Origin: TMED14 sp041158165
GTDB lineage: Bacteria > Bacteroidota > Bacteroidia > Flavobacteriales > Schleiferiaceae
Assembly (NCBI GenBank): GCA_041158165.1
Contig: JBEBBW010000006.1
Location: forward strand, 1-61,299
Reading direction: 5' to 3'
Length of the DNA stretch: 61,299 nt
A program made the translations under genes and the position numbers. A model generated the notes under the pieces. That model was not told the origin of the DNA and did no database searches. It was given only the letters and a program-made list of their open reading frames with translations. This document shows positions 17,004 through 25,507 of this stretch, piece after piece (the first letter of the stretch is position 1; the number at the start of each line of letters is the position of its first letter).

Positions 17004-17665
17004 CGCGAGGTCCAAAGGTTTTCGCTGAAGTTTTTTGCTCGCGAAAATCCGTACAAAGCCGTCATGGCTGAGGTGGCGAAGAGCAGGTAGAAAAAGAAAA
17101 TGATGCGCACAAAGCCAGGGTGCTCGCCCAGTACCGATTCAGGAACCAACGCGGCAACCAGGGCACAAAATCCCACAACACTGCGAAGCATTGCCGGGAA
17201 CGAGCGAAGCGGGTACATCATTAGCCTGCGAAAAGGATTGACTTCACCGCCCCATTTGTGGACGAGGTAGTAATAACCTCCGCCTAAGTCAAGAAGGAGC
17301 AAGGGATCTTTGTCTTGGTAGCTCAGTTGAAACATCGACGCGGGCGCCACAATTTTGTAGCCGTTCAATCGGGTGCCGGCGGCACGGTCCAAGCGTTCCA
17401 TCTCGGCTACCGCCTCGTAAGGAATTTGCCCCGTAAAGTGGTTGGAGTCCAAAAACCGAAGCCGATAGGCAATACACATCGCCTGAAGGTGGCGTTCGTG
17501 CACGATTCGGTCCCGGTTCATGGCGTCGAGCGGAAGCTGGCCCTCGCGCCGAAAGGCTTCACTTAATTTGGCTCGCTGCGCGCTGTCTTCGGCCAACCAT
17601 TGTTCCCATGCCGCACCGTCCCCGGTGCTGCGCTTGAGCAGTACGTGTTCTAAGTCCGTTCCCAT
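16991..17665 (-). CDS. Hypothetical protein with two C-terminal membrane helices
   Basis: I do not recognise a family. The protein (224 aa from ATG 17665) has a soluble N-terminal half with many charged residues (RDRIVHERHLQAMCIAYRLRFLDS around 50-75) and a YKIVAPASMFQLSYQDKDPLLLLDLG block around 98-125. Two hydrophobic helices close together at about 163-205 follow, then a short basic tail. The start is set at 17665 rather than at upstream in-frame codons that would run into queA, and a box one mismatch from consensus (TTACTTTG) ends five bases before it. The gene is convergent with truB and divergent from queA. Confidence 0.75.
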   Translation of the reverse strand: MGTDLEHVLLKRSTGDGAAWEQWLAEDSAQRAKLSEAFRREGQLPLDAMNRDRIVHERHLQAMCIAYRLRFLDSNHFTGQIPYEAVAEMERLDRAAGTRLNGYKIVAPASMFQLSYQDKDPLLLLDLGGGYYYLVHKWGGEVNPFRRLMMYPLRSFPAMLRSVVGFCALVAALVPESVLGEHPGFVRIIFFFYLLFATSAMTALYGFSRAKNFSENLWTSRYDD

Positions 17666-17670
17666 AGTCT

Positions 17671-17678
17671 CAAAGTAA
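17671..17678 (-). promoter_or_regulatory. Variant -7 box TTACTTTG before the small membrane gene
   Basis: One mismatch to TAnnTTTG on the minus strand, five bases before the ATG at 17665. Its spacing equals that of the exact boxes. Confidence 0.45.
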
Positions 17679-17705
17679 CACATCAAGGGCAATTCGGGTT
17701 CGCAC

Positions 17706-17737
17706 TTGACAAGGCCTAGTTTAAAAGGGTACCTTTG
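17706..17737 (+). promoter_or_regulatory. queA: queA promoter: -33 TTG and -7 TACCTTTG
   Basis: TTG at 17706-17708 and TACCTTTG at 17730-17737 are separated by 21 bases, a full match to the Bacteroidota promoter layout. The box ends six bases before ATG 17744 and 12 before ATG 17750. Confidence 0.8.
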
Positions 17738-17743
17738 CACCCT

Positions 17744-18799
17744 ATGAAAATGAAGCTTTCCCACTTTAGCTACGATTTGCCCGAAGCGCAGATCGCTCAG
17801 CACCCTGTTGACTTCCGTGACGACGCTCGCCTGATGGTGGTCAACCGCGAAACGGGAAGCATGGAACACCATTACTTTCGCGATCTAGCCAATTTTTTTG
17901 ATCCGCGCGACCTTTTGGTGATCAACAATACTAAGGTGTTCCCGGCCCGCATGTGGGGCAACAAAGAGAAAACGGGCGCGCTTATTGAAGTGTTTTTGCT
18001 CCGCGAACTCAACGCCGAAAGCCGCCTTTGGGACGTGCTGGTGGATCCGGCCCGCAAGATTCGCATCGGCAACAAACTCTACTTCGGCGACGACGACAGC
18101 CTTGTGGCTGAAGTGATTGACAACACGACGTCGCGCGGACGTACCCTACGCTTTCTCTTCGACGGCAGCTATGAGGAATTCCGCCAAAAGCTCAAAGAGA
18201 TGGGCGAGACGCCGCTCCCCAAGTACATTACCCGCCCATTGGAGCCGGCCGACGAAGAGCGCTACCAGAGCATTTTCGCCAAGGTAGAGGGCGCGGTGGC
18301 GGCGCCGGTTGCGTCGCTGCACTTCAGCAAAAACTTGATGAAGAAGCTCGAAATCAAGGGAATTGACACGGTCGAAATGACTATGCACGTGGGCTTGGGA
18401 ACCTTCCGTCAAGTTGAAGTGGAGGACCTAAGCAAGCACAAAATGGAATCGGAGCAGTTCTGGCTTTACCCCGAAACTGCCGAACGCGTGAACCAAGCCA
18501 AGGCCGAGAAGCGCCGCGTCTGCGCCGTGGGAACCAGTGTGATTCGCTCTCTGGAATCCTCGACAATCACCGACCACCGCATCAAGGCAGGTAACGGCTG
18601 GACGTCCAAGTTCATCTTCCCTCCCCACGAGTTCACCGTGGCCAACAGCATGATCACCAACTTCCATGCGCCGCAGTCAACGATGCTCATGCTAACCGCA
18701 GCCTTCGCCGGCTACGAGTTGACCATGGACGTGTACAATACCGCAGTAAAGGAAGGCTACCGCTTCTTGAGCTACGGCGACGCACTGCTGTTTGTCTAA
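17744..18799 (+). CDS. queA: S-adenosylmethionine:tRNA ribosyltransferase-isomerase
   Basis: QueA transfers the ribosyl moiety of SAM to preQ1 in tRNA, giving epoxyqueuosine; queG, the next enzyme of the pathway, is also in this window at 41.4 kb. Family blocks are clear: FSYDLPEAQIAQHPVDFRD at the N-terminus, DLLVINNTKVFPARMWG, then TPLPKYITRPLEPADEERYQS and LGTFRQVEVEDLSKHKMESE, and the C-terminal AVGTSVIRSLE. ATG 17744 is taken because of its spacing from the promoter; ATG 17750 gives the N-terminus MKLSHFSYDLP seen in relatives and is nearly as likely. A strong hairpin terminator follows. Confidence 0.96.
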   Translation: MKMKLSHFSYDLPEAQIAQHPVDFRDDARLMVVNRETGSMEHHYFRDLANFFDPRDLLVINNTKVFPARMWGNKEKTGALIEVFLLRELNAESRLWDVLVDPARKIRIGNKLYFGDDDSLVAEVIDNTTSRGRTLRFLFDGSYEEFRQKLKEMGETPLPKYITRPLEPADEERYQSIFAKVEGAVAAPVASLHFSKNLMKKLEIKGIDTVEMTMHVGLGTFRQVEVEDLSKHKMESEQFWLYPETAERVNQAKAEKRRVCAVGTSVIRSLESSTITDHRIKAGNGWTSKFIFPPHEFTVANSMITNFHAPQSTMLMLTAAFAGYELTMDVYNTAVKEGYRFLSYGDALLFV

Positions 18800-18816
18800 G
18801 AATACCAGTGAAACGT

Positions 18817-18849
18817 AAAAAGGCCAACCCAAAAAGGTTGGCCTTTTTT
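18817..18849. terminator. Bidirectional hairpin terminator between queA and the convergent gene
   Basis: A perfect 8-bp stem GGCCAACC/GGTTGGCC (18822-18829 and 18836-18843) with a six-base loop is flanked by five A on the left and six T on the right. It can stop transcription from both queA and the convergent minus-strand gene. Confidence 0.9.
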
Positions 18850-18868
18850 GTTGGGTAACGTGCAGCGC

Positions 18869-19612
18869 TTAACGACCTCCGGCGATTAAGTAGCCCAGTT
18901 TAACCCCAACGAAAAATCCGATGTTTTGGCTGCGGCCGTCTTGGGTTTCGTCGAGGCGTGCGAAGTAGCGCTCTTGCCCGGTGACCGGGTCAATGCTGTA
19001 GTCTTCAAGGAGCACCGGGAAGTGGACGTAGCGGTTCGAGAGGCCCATGCTGAGGTCCACCATGACGCGGTCGCTTGATCGGAGCTGGGTGCCAATCATT
19101 AAGCCTTGGTCGAAGTTCTGCTTAAAGCTGATAAAATTCTCATCTACGCCCGTGAATAGTTTATTGTACTGCCGGTTTTGGATGAAAAAACCAATATAAA
19201 ACCCGTCGTCGTAGGAGTCACCGCCTGGGAAAACTTTAACGTTTGCGGTTTGGCTAGCGCCGGGGCGGACCCTGCTTTCGGCGGTGTAGAACGCGTTGTA
19301 ATCCCAAACAATGGCCTCGTTCACGAAGGCATCCAGGCTATTGTTGGTGGTGAGTCCGAGTCCGCCCTCAACGGTGACATAGGGACTTATACGGTACTCC
19401 GCGGAGAACGGATAATGGCCCGCGAAGAAAGGGGCCACATTGTACTTGAGGGCAATCGGGTACCGATTGATTTTGCGCTGGCGAGTGCGCTCCGATTCGG
19501 TGGACCGGGTCGTATTGGAACCGTCGACACTGTAGCGCTTGACCGTTACTTGGGCCGAGGCCGTCACGGCGAGGGAGAGGCCGAGCGCGGCAAAAAAGAG
19601 GCGTGCGTTCAT
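18869..19612 (-). CDS. Exported protein, probable outer-membrane beta-barrel, unknown function
   Basis: The signal peptide (MNARLFFAALGLSLAVTASAQ) precedes a mature part of about 226 residues. Alternating hydrophobic strands (PIALKYNVAPFF, YVTVEGGLGLTT, GFYIGFFIQNR, MVDLSMGLSNRYVHFP) and a final strand IGFFVGVKLGYLIAG look like a small outer-membrane barrel. No named family is recognised. It is convergent with queA through a shared terminator and divergent from the 525-residue exported gene. A box one mismatch from consensus (TATATTTA) ends four bases before the ATG. Confidence 0.82.
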   Translation of the reverse strand: MNARLFFAALGLSLAVTASAQVTVKRYSVDGSNTTRSTESERTRQRKINRYPIALKYNVAPFFAGHYPFSAEYRISPYVTVEGGLGLTTNNSLDAFVNEAIVWDYNAFYTAESRVRPGASQTANVKVFPGGDSYDDGFYIGFFIQNRQYNKLFTGVDENFISFKQNFDQGLMIGTQLRSSDRVMVDLSMGLSNRYVHFPVLLEDYSIDPVTGQERYFARLDETQDGRSQNIGFFVGVKLGYLIAGGR

Positions 19613-19616
19613 GGGG

Positions 19617-19624
19617 TAAATATA
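19617..19624 (-). promoter_or_regulatory. Variant -7 box TATATTTA, ends 4 bases before ATG
   Basis: One mismatch to TAnnTTTG on the minus strand, with a four-base gap to the ATG at 19612. Confidence 0.5.
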
Positions 19625-19667
19625 CTTGTAGCGGGACGTGGCAAAATTCTTGCCATCCTAAAAGCTG

Positions 19668-19675
19668 TACTTTTG
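19668..19675 (+). promoter_or_regulatory. -7 box TACTTTTG, ends 4 bases before ATG
   Basis: Exact TAnnTTTG with four bases to the ATG at 19680. A TTG at 19650-19652 is 15 bases upstream, shorter than the usual spacer. Confidence 0.75.
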
Positions 19676-19679
19676 AATT

Positions 19680-21257
19680 ATGAAGCGAATTATTCTGCTG
19701 TTCCTTATTGCGGCCCTGAGTGTGCCGACGCTGGCCCAAGATGCCCAAACCCTCGAAGTGCGTTGGAGCCGAGGCTATAAAAACCGGGAAATCCAGCTCG
19801 ACTACGTGACGAGCTTGGACTCTGCCTACTTCATGACCTACGGCAGTACCCGCCCGTCGCTTTTCCGCAAGCGCACCTACTACTACGCTCGATACGACCG
19901 CGAATCCATGACGCAGGTTTGGCAAGTCGAGGAGGTGATTGACAAGTACCGCGACGCCCCGATGTGGTTCCACAGCATGGTTACCTACGGCCCCACGACC
20001 TATGTTTTTTATGAGGCCTACTCCCGCGCCGACGACCTGCGCTATGTGCTGATGCGCACCATTGATACCGAGGGCAATATCTCTGATTTCAACGAGCTCG
20101 TGCGCATTTCGGCTAAACGGTGGAATTCGGGCGGATTCCGCGTTTCATGGAACCTGCATGCGACGAGTTTTGCGGTAGTTAGCTTCCCTGAAGAGAGCCG
20201 CAAGGAAGATTTACGGGTCGAGGTGAAGCGCTTTGACCGCGAAGGGAATCCCGTCGGCGGAGCTTCGGTGCAGCTGGACCATCAGTCGCGCAAGGTCAGT
20301 TTGGCTGACGTAGACTACGCGCTGAATGGCGACGTGTACGTGCTGGCTTCAAGGGTTCCCGACCGCGAAAAGAACGAAAAAATGAAGCTTTTTGCGCCAA
20401 ACCGGGAATTTTTCATTCTGCACGCCAACCCGAACGACGAAGAATTTCAAGAGGTCGACCTCGGTATGAAGGATAAGTTCGTCGTTGGCGGAATCGGCGT
20501 GGAGGCAGATCAAGTTCAGGGAAAAGTGGCCGTCAGCGGAATGTATTCCGACAAGCGCTACGGCTCCACGAGCGGAATGTTCTACTTGACGTTGGATCAA
20601 AAAACACTGGAACTGACGACGTCGGACTTCAAAAACTTGAGTGAATTTGATTACCTCAATAGCGGCCGCCGCGACGGAACGGCACGCGACCGCCGGAGAG
20701 GGATGTCCAACGAAACATACGTATTCCGAGGCATGATGCCCCGTGAGGGCGGCGGCAGTTTGGTGCTGATGGAAGACTACGACATGGTGGTAGTTACCAC
20801 CCAAACCCGCAACGGGACCGTGACGACTTACTATTACTACTACGACAATATTTGGGCGATGATGGTCGACGCGGAAGGTGAAATTGAGCGCGTAACCGTG
20901 ATACCAAAGCAGCAGTACTCGGTCAACGACGGAGGCTACCGCTCGGGATTTTTGGTCGCTCGCGACGGGGCCAACTTCAACTTTTTGTTTAACGACACCA
21001 AGGGCAACGACAAGCGATGGGCCCAGCAGCAGGCTCCGCGCATCATGAACAAGCCAAGCCGCGCGGTACTCGTTCAGGTCACCTTGAAGCCCGACGGAAC
21101 GCTTGATTATGTCCCGTTGGTTGACAACCGCAAAGAGAAGGCAGTGCTCATTCCGCGCCGCGGACAAACCTACCTCGGCTTGCCGGGTGAAGCCGTGGTA
21201 CCGGGCTTGAAGCGCGGCAAGTGGGTATTTATGAGCCTACGTCCGGAGCGCAACTAA
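19680..21257 (+). CDS. Exported protein of unknown function (525 aa)
   Basis: The signal peptide (MKRIILLFLIAALSVPTLAQ) is followed by about 505 residues of repeated beta-strand segments with aromatic-rich turns (YYYARYDRESM, then TYVFYEAYS and TTYYYYYDNIWAMMVD), suggestive of a beta-propeller or similar sandwich. No family is assigned and no T9SS tail is seen: the C-terminus ends KWVFMSLRPERN. The stop overlaps the start of rlmN as TAATG, so rlmN depends on the promoter of this gene. This coupling of an envelope protein with an RNA-modifying enzyme may be only compact packing. Confidence 0.85.
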   Translation: MKRIILLFLIAALSVPTLAQDAQTLEVRWSRGYKNREIQLDYVTSLDSAYFMTYGSTRPSLFRKRTYYYARYDRESMTQVWQVEEVIDKYRDAPMWFHSMVTYGPTTYVFYEAYSRADDLRYVLMRTIDTEGNISDFNELVRISAKRWNSGGFRVSWNLHATSFAVVSFPEESRKEDLRVEVKRFDREGNPVGGASVQLDHQSRKVSLADVDYALNGDVYVLASRVPDREKNEKMKLFAPNREFFILHANPNDEEFQEVDLGMKDKFVVGGIGVEADQVQGKVAVSGMYSDKRYGSTSGMFYLTLDQKTLELTTSDFKNLSEFDYLNSGRRDGTARDRRRGMSNETYVFRGMMPREGGGSLVLMEDYDMVVVTTQTRNGTVTTYYYYYDNIWAMMVDAEGEIERVTVIPKQQYSVNDGGYRSGFLVARDGANFNFLFNDTKGNDKRWAQQQAPRIMNKPSRAVLVQVTLKPDGTLDYVPLVDNRKEKAVLIPRRGQTYLGLPGEAVVPGLKRGKWVFMSLRPERN

Positions 21258-22321
21258 TGGCCGAAAAACCCGATTTTCGAAGCCTGCGGCGCGAGGAAGT
21301 ACGCGCGCATTTTGCTGCCTGGGGGGAGCCGAGCTACCGAGCAGACCAGGTCTACGATTGGCTTTGGTCCAAGGGAGCTCAGGGTTTTGACGAAATGTCG
21401 AACCTACCCAAGGAGCTGCGCGCGAAGCTTGCCGAGGCATTTGAATTCCGCCCTCAGCGCATTGAATCGGTTCAGCGGTCCAGCGATGGAACGTTGAAAA
21501 ACGCCGTACGGCTTCACGACGGCCTCGTCGTTGAGAGTGTGCTTATTCCGACGGACAAGCGGATTACCGCCTGTGTGTCGAGCCAGGTGGGCTGCGCCAT
21601 GGGCTGCGCATTCTGTGCGACCGCCCGCCTCAAGCGCATGCGCAACCTCGAGCCCGACGAGATTTATGACCAGGTGCGGGCCATCCACGAGCAGGGCCAA
21701 ACGGAGTTTGGTCGTCCGCTTACCAACATTGTGTTCATGGGCATGGGCGAGCCACTGATGAACTACAAAAACACACTCGAGGCCATCGACCGAATCACCT
21801 CGCCCAAGGGCTTGGGGATGTCGCCAAAGCGCATCACCCTTAGTACCGTGGGCCTGCCTAAAATGATTCGCAAGTTGGCCGACGACGGGGTGAAGTTCAA
21901 TTTGGCGGTTTCGTTGCACTCCGCGCGCGACGAGGTGCGGGCCCAAATCATGCCGGTGAACGACGTGGCTCCGATCGCCGACCTTAGGGCCAGCTTGGAA
22001 TACTGGTATTCGGCCACGAAACGCAAGGTCACGTTTGAGTACGTCGTTTGGCGCGACGTAAACGACCAACCCGTAGACGTTCAGGCGCTGGTGGAGCTCG
22101 CTAAGCGCGTTCCCTGCAAGGTCAACCTGATTGAATACAACGCCATTGGCGACGAGCGCTTCCGTCAGGCATCGCCCGAAGCGCTGCAGGCCTACGTTGA
22201 CGGTTTGGCCCGCGTGGGGGTGGTGGCCAAAGTCCGCCATTCTCGAGGTAAGGATATTGACGCTGCCTGCGGTCAGTTGGCGAACAAAAAGCTCCCCGCC
22301 GAACTTAGCCTTATTGACTAA
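21257..22321 (+). CDS. rlmN: Dual-specificity RNA methyltransferase RlmN
   Basis: A radical-SAM enzyme that methylates C2 of adenine 2503 in 23S rRNA and adenine 37 in some tRNAs. The iron-sulfur motif is Cys113-x3-Cys117-x2-Cys120 (CAMGCAFC). Other RlmN blocks are NIVFMGMGEPLMNYKNT, then RITLSTVGLPKMI and NLAVSLHSA, and the C-terminal cluster VRHSRGKDIDAACGQL with the methyl-carrying Cys. ATG 21257 is chosen because it overlaps the preceding stop and gives the normal N-terminus; an in-frame upstream start lies within the preceding gene. Length 354 aa is usual. Confidence 0.97.
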   Translation: MAEKPDFRSLRREEVRAHFAAWGEPSYRADQVYDWLWSKGAQGFDEMSNLPKELRAKLAEAFEFRPQRIESVQRSSDGTLKNAVRLHDGLVVESVLIPTDKRITACVSSQVGCAMGCAFCATARLKRMRNLEPDEIYDQVRAIHEQGQTEFGRPLTNIVFMGMGEPLMNYKNTLEAIDRITSPKGLGMSPKRITLSTVGLPKMIRKLADDGVKFNLAVSLHSARDEVRAQIMPVNDVAPIADLRASLEYWYSATKRKVTFEYVVWRDVNDQPVDVQALVELAKRVPCKVNLIEYNAIGDERFRQASPEALQAYVDGLARVGVVAKVRHSRGKDIDAACGQLANKKLPAELSLID

Positions 22322-22350
22322 AATCACCCTCGGCGCGGAGCCGTGGGTAC

Positions 22351-22358
22351 TACCTTTG
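22351..22358 (+). promoter_or_regulatory. mrp: -7 box TACCTTTG, ends 5 bases before mrp ATG
   Basis: Exact TAnnTTTG. Five bases separate it from ATG 22364, and this decides that start against an in-frame GTG at 22343 that would lie upstream of the box. It drives the mrp-nifU-korAB group. Confidence 0.75.
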
Positions 22359-22363
22359 TGGCT

Positions 22364-23500
22364 ATGACGAAATCAGCAGTGCTTGAAGCGCTTCACCATG
22401 TGGCGAACGCCAGCGGCAACGGAAGCTTGGCCGAATCAGGCCACATCAAAAACGTGCAAATCTTCGGGGGCGAAGTGGAGCTCGACGTGGTGAGCGACAG
22501 CGCAGCACTGGCCCAAAAAAAGCGCCTCGAAGTGGACCTGCTCAAGGCCGTTCACCGCGTCGATCCGAAGGCCCAGGTCAAGATTAACATGGAAGTGCGC
22601 ACGCCTGCGCCAGCAGAAAATGCCAATGTGCTGCGCGGCAAAGCGATTCCGGGCGTGGAACACGTGGTCGCCGTCGCCTCGGGAAAGGGCGGTGTGGGCA
22701 AGTCTACGGTAACCGCCAACCTCGCCGTGTCCCTGGCCGAAATGGGCTTCAAAGTGGGCGTGGTCGATGCCGACATTTACGGGCCAAGCATGCCCATTAT
22801 GTTTGACGTGCAGCGTTCGAATCCGGGCGGAATCGAAGTTAACGGCGTGCGCAAGATGGACCCGGTCGAGGCCTACGGGGTCAAAATCATGTCGATTGGA
22901 TTTTTTGCCGGAACCGACCAGGCCGTGGTTTGGCGCGGCCCGATGGCGACGAAGGCCCTCAACCAAATGCTGCAAGAAACCCATTGGGGCGAGCTTGACT
23001 TTTTGCTGGTCGACCTGCCTCCGGGCACTGGCGACATTCACCTCAGCCTCGTACAGGCTCTTCCCGTGACCGGCGCGGTGGTGGTGAGCACGCCCCAGGC
23101 CGTCGCGCTGGCTGACGCCCGCAAAGGGGTGGGTATGTTCCGCATGGACGCCATTCAAATTCCAGTGCTGGGAATCGTCGAGAACATGGCCTACTTCACG
23201 CCGCCGGCGCACCCCGACGAGCAGTACCACATTTTTGGACGCCACGGCGCGCGCAACCTTGCGGAGCAGCTCGACGTGCCCTTCTTGGGCGAGCTTCCGT
23301 TGGTGCAAACCATTCGGGAAGCGGGCGATGTCGGACGCCCTGCGGCCCTCCAGCAAGACGGTGCGGTGCGCGAGGCTTTTACCGATATGGCCCGAAACGT
23401 AGTATCGGCTTTGGCCGACCGCGTGACCAACCTTCCGCCTACGGAAGCCGTGCGCATTACCACCATGGCGGGCTGCAAAACCAAAAAACGCGAGGTATGA
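22364..23500 (+). CDS. mrp: Mrp/ApbC (NBP35-type) iron-sulfur carrier P-loop ATPase
   Basis: A soluble ATPase that carries iron-sulfur clusters to target proteins. An N-terminal MIP18/DUF59-like domain (about 1-80) is followed by the P-loop GKGGVGKST (107-115), the switch DADIYGPSMP and VDLPPGTGD. The CxxC that holds the cluster in many Mrp proteins is absent at the ENMAYF position (here ENMAYFTPPAHPDEQYHIFG), which I believe is common in Bacteroidota. Its end overlaps the NifU-like gene as ATGA, and the ferredoxin-oxidoreductase genes follow. The operon thus joins cluster delivery with a client enzyme. Confidence 0.94.
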   Translation: MTKSAVLEALHHVANASGNGSLAESGHIKNVQIFGGEVELDVVSDSAALAQKKRLEVDLLKAVHRVDPKAQVKINMEVRTPAPAENANVLRGKAIPGVEHVVAVASGKGGVGKSTVTANLAVSLAEMGFKVGVVDADIYGPSMPIMFDVQRSNPGGIEVNGVRKMDPVEAYGVKIMSIGFFAGTDQAVVWRGPMATKALNQMLQETHWGELDFLLVDLPPGTGDIHLSLVQALPVTGAVVVSTPQAVALADARKGVGMFRMDAIQIPVLGIVENMAYFTPPAHPDEQYHIFGRHGARNLAEQLDVPFLGELPLVQTIREAGDVGRPAALQQDGAVREAFTDMARNVVSALADRVTNLPPTEAVRITTMAGCKTKKREV

Positions 23501-23733
23501 CGCTCGAGGAGCGCATCGAACGGGCCTTAGCTGAGGTGCGGCCCTACCTGGAAAGCGACGGCGGCGGCATTGAATTGGTGCGCGTCGATGTGCCGCGTGT
23601 GTACGTGCGGCTACTCGGCGCCTGCCACGGTTGCAGTGTGAACCAAACTACCCTCAAGCTCGGCGTCGAGAACAGTGTGCGAAGTCACGCTCCCGAAATC
23701 GAAGAGGTCGTTGCTTTGGACCATGAAGCCTAG
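23497..23733 (+). CDS. NifU C-terminal-domain iron-sulfur scaffold protein
   Basis: A 78-residue protein consisting of only the NifU C-terminal (Nfu) domain: RPYLESDGGGIELV, then VYVRLLGACHGCSVNQTTLK, with the cluster-binding CxxC near residue 50. It is a scaffold or carrier that passes 4Fe-4S clusters. It overlaps mrp by four bases and korA by 11 bases, so translational coupling along mrp-nfu-korA is probable. Confidence 0.95.
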   Translation: MTLEERIERALAEVRPYLESDGGGIELVRVDVPRVYVRLLGACHGCSVNQTTLKLGVENSVRSHAPEIEEVVALDHEA

Positions 23734-25507
23734 TATCGTCGTTCTGCTCGCGGGGGATTCCGGAGACGGCATCCAGCTGCTCGGCGGCCAAATCGTCCGC
23801 GCTGCGGCCCAATCGGGCCGCGACGTGCGCACGCTTTCGGACTTTCCCGCCGAAATCCGGGCGCCGCAGGGCACCGTCAGCGGGGTTTCGGGCTTTCAGT
23901 TTCGCATTGCGTCAGACGCCATACATGACCCTGGGGCCCAGGCGGACTGCCTGGTCGCGTTCAACGCAGCAGCCTACACCAAGTACTCAGGCCGGCTCAA
24001 GCCGGGCGGGCTGTTAATTGCGGCCCAAGAGGGTTTTGACGCGCGCAGCCTTGCGTTGGCCAAGCTGCCTTCTGACGCTGATCCGTTGGCCGATGCCCGT
24101 TCCCGGTTTCGCGTGCTGGACGTTTCGGTTAAAGACCTGACCCTTGGCGCGTTGTCTGACGTATCGCTCGGGCAGCGCGACAAAATGCGTTCGCGAAACA
24201 TGCTGGTTTTGGGCTTGCTCGTTTGGATGTACGGCATGCCGGTGGACGTAGTGGCTGCGGAATTGGCACAGCTCTTCCGCGGCGACGACACCAACCTCAA
24301 GGTGTTCAAAGCGGGCGTGAACTTTGGTGAAACGCTTGAAGTGCAGGACTACCGCGTCGCGGTAGATCGCCACGAGGTAGCGCGCGGTACGTTCAAAACC
24401 ATTAACGGCTCTCAAGCGGTGGCGTTGGGATTGGCCGCCGCGGCGCACCAGCTCGGTCGCCCAATGCTGTACTCGAGCTATCCGATTACGCCCGCTTCTG
24501 ATATTTTGCATGAATTGGCCAAACTCCAGCCCGAGCACGTCACGGTGCTCCAGGCCGAAGACGAGATTGCCGCGGTGACCTCGGCGTTGGGCGCGTCGTT
24601 TGCTGGCGGACTAGGCGTTACGGCCTCGTCAGGCCCCGGACTTAGCCTCAAGGCCGAGGGCCTTGGTTTGGCGGTAATGACGGAATTGCCCTTAGTGCTC
24701 ATCGACGTGCAGCGTGGCGGACCCTCCACAGGGCTTCCGACCAAAACCGAACAAAGCGACCTGGCGCAGGCCCTGCACGGACGCCACGGCGAAGCGCCGC
24801 TGCCCGTGCTCGCCGCTCGCACCGCCGCAGACGCCTTTGACACCACCCTGTTGGCCGCCAAAATCGCCGTGGAGTGCATGACGCCGGTCATTGTGCTCTC
24901 CGACGCCTACATCGCCGGAAGCGCCCAACCGTGGCGGATTCCAGCGCTCGACAAGCTTCCGAAGATTACTCCGCCAAGGGGCGAGGCGAACGACCAACCC
25001 TACGGCCGCGACGCCCACGGCGTACGTCCATGGGTTGCGCCCGGAACCCCCGGCGGCGCCCACCGCATCGGCGGGCTCGAAGGCGAGGAGGGAAGTGGCC
25101 GCATCAGCTACGACGCCGCCAACCACCAAGCTATGGTGCGGGCTCGCGCCGCCAAGGTCGATGCGGCCTCTCGCTTGTATGGACCCCTTGAAAAAGTGCA
25201 ATCCTGCCCGGGGGCTGACACCTTGGTGCTGGCCTGGGGTTCGACCTACGGCGCGGTGCGCAGCGACGTCGAACGCCGTGCAGCAGCCGGCCAAAACGTG
25301 GACTACATCCACCTGCGCCACCTGCATCCGCTGCACCCCGAACTCAAAGTGACGGCCGAACGCTACCGCCGCGTGGTCGTCATCGAAATGAACGAAGGCC
25401 AGTTGGCCCACCACCTGCAGGGCATTTGGGCCCGCCCCGTGGAGTCGGTCTGCAAAACCACCGGACAGCCCTTTACCACCGACGAACTTGCCATGCTATG
25501 GAACTGA
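23723..25507 (+). CDS. korA: 2-oxoacid:ferredoxin oxidoreductase, fused gamma-alpha subunit
   Basis: This enzyme converts 2-oxoglutarate (or another 2-oxoacid) plus CoA to acyl-CoA and CO2 with reduced ferredoxin. Residues 1-190 form the gamma domain (LLAGDSGDGIQLLGGQIV, then DFPAEIRAPQG). The alpha (pyrimidine-binding) domain starts near 205 (NGSQAVALGL, then MLYSSYPITPASDILHEL), with TASSGPGLSLKAEGLGLAVM and QRGGPSTGLPTKTEQSDL after it. ATG 23723 is taken for the N-terminus MKPSIVVLLAG; an in-frame GTG at 23675 adds residues from within the scaffold gene. It overlaps korB by ten bases. KorA is the usual name for this fused form; the exact 2-oxoacid is not shown. Confidence 0.93.
   Translation: MKPSIVVLLAGDSGDGIQLLGGQIVRAAAQSGRDVRTLSDFPAEIRAPQGTVSGVSGFQFRIASDAIHDPGAQADCLVAFNAAAYTKYSGRLKPGGLLIAAQEGFDARSLALAKLPSDADPLADARSRFRVLDVSVKDLTLGALSDVSLGQRDKMRSRNMLVLGLLVWMYGMPVDVVAAELAQLFRGDDTNLKVFKAGVNFGETLEVQDYRVAVDRHEVARGTFKTINGSQAVALGLAAAAHQLGRPMLYSSYPITPASDILHELAKLQPEHVTVLQAEDEIAAVTSALGASFAGGLGVTASSGPGLSLKAEGLGLAVMTELPLVLIDVQRGGPSTGLPTKTEQSDLAQALHGRHGEAPLPVLAARTAADAFDTTLLAAKIAVECMTPVIVLSDAYIAGSAQPWRIPALDKLPKITPPRGEANDQPYGRDAHGVRPWVAPGTPGGAHRIGGLEGEEGSGRISYDAANHQAMVRARAAKVDAASRLYGPLEKVQSCPGADTLVLAWGSTYGAVRSDVERRAAAGQNVDYIHLRHLHPLHPELKVTAERYRRVVVIEMNEGQLAHHLQGIWARPVESVCKTTGQPFTTDELAMLWN

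Noticed and set aside
17683..17872. Longer start of the unknown minus-strand gene reaching into queA
   Set aside because: The added residues overlap the queA 5' end and its promoter. A -7-like box supports the start at 17665.
20349..21167. Open frame of 272 codons antisense to the 525-aa exported gene
   Set aside because: No recognisable protein features. The plus-strand gene has a signal peptide and an exact promoter box.
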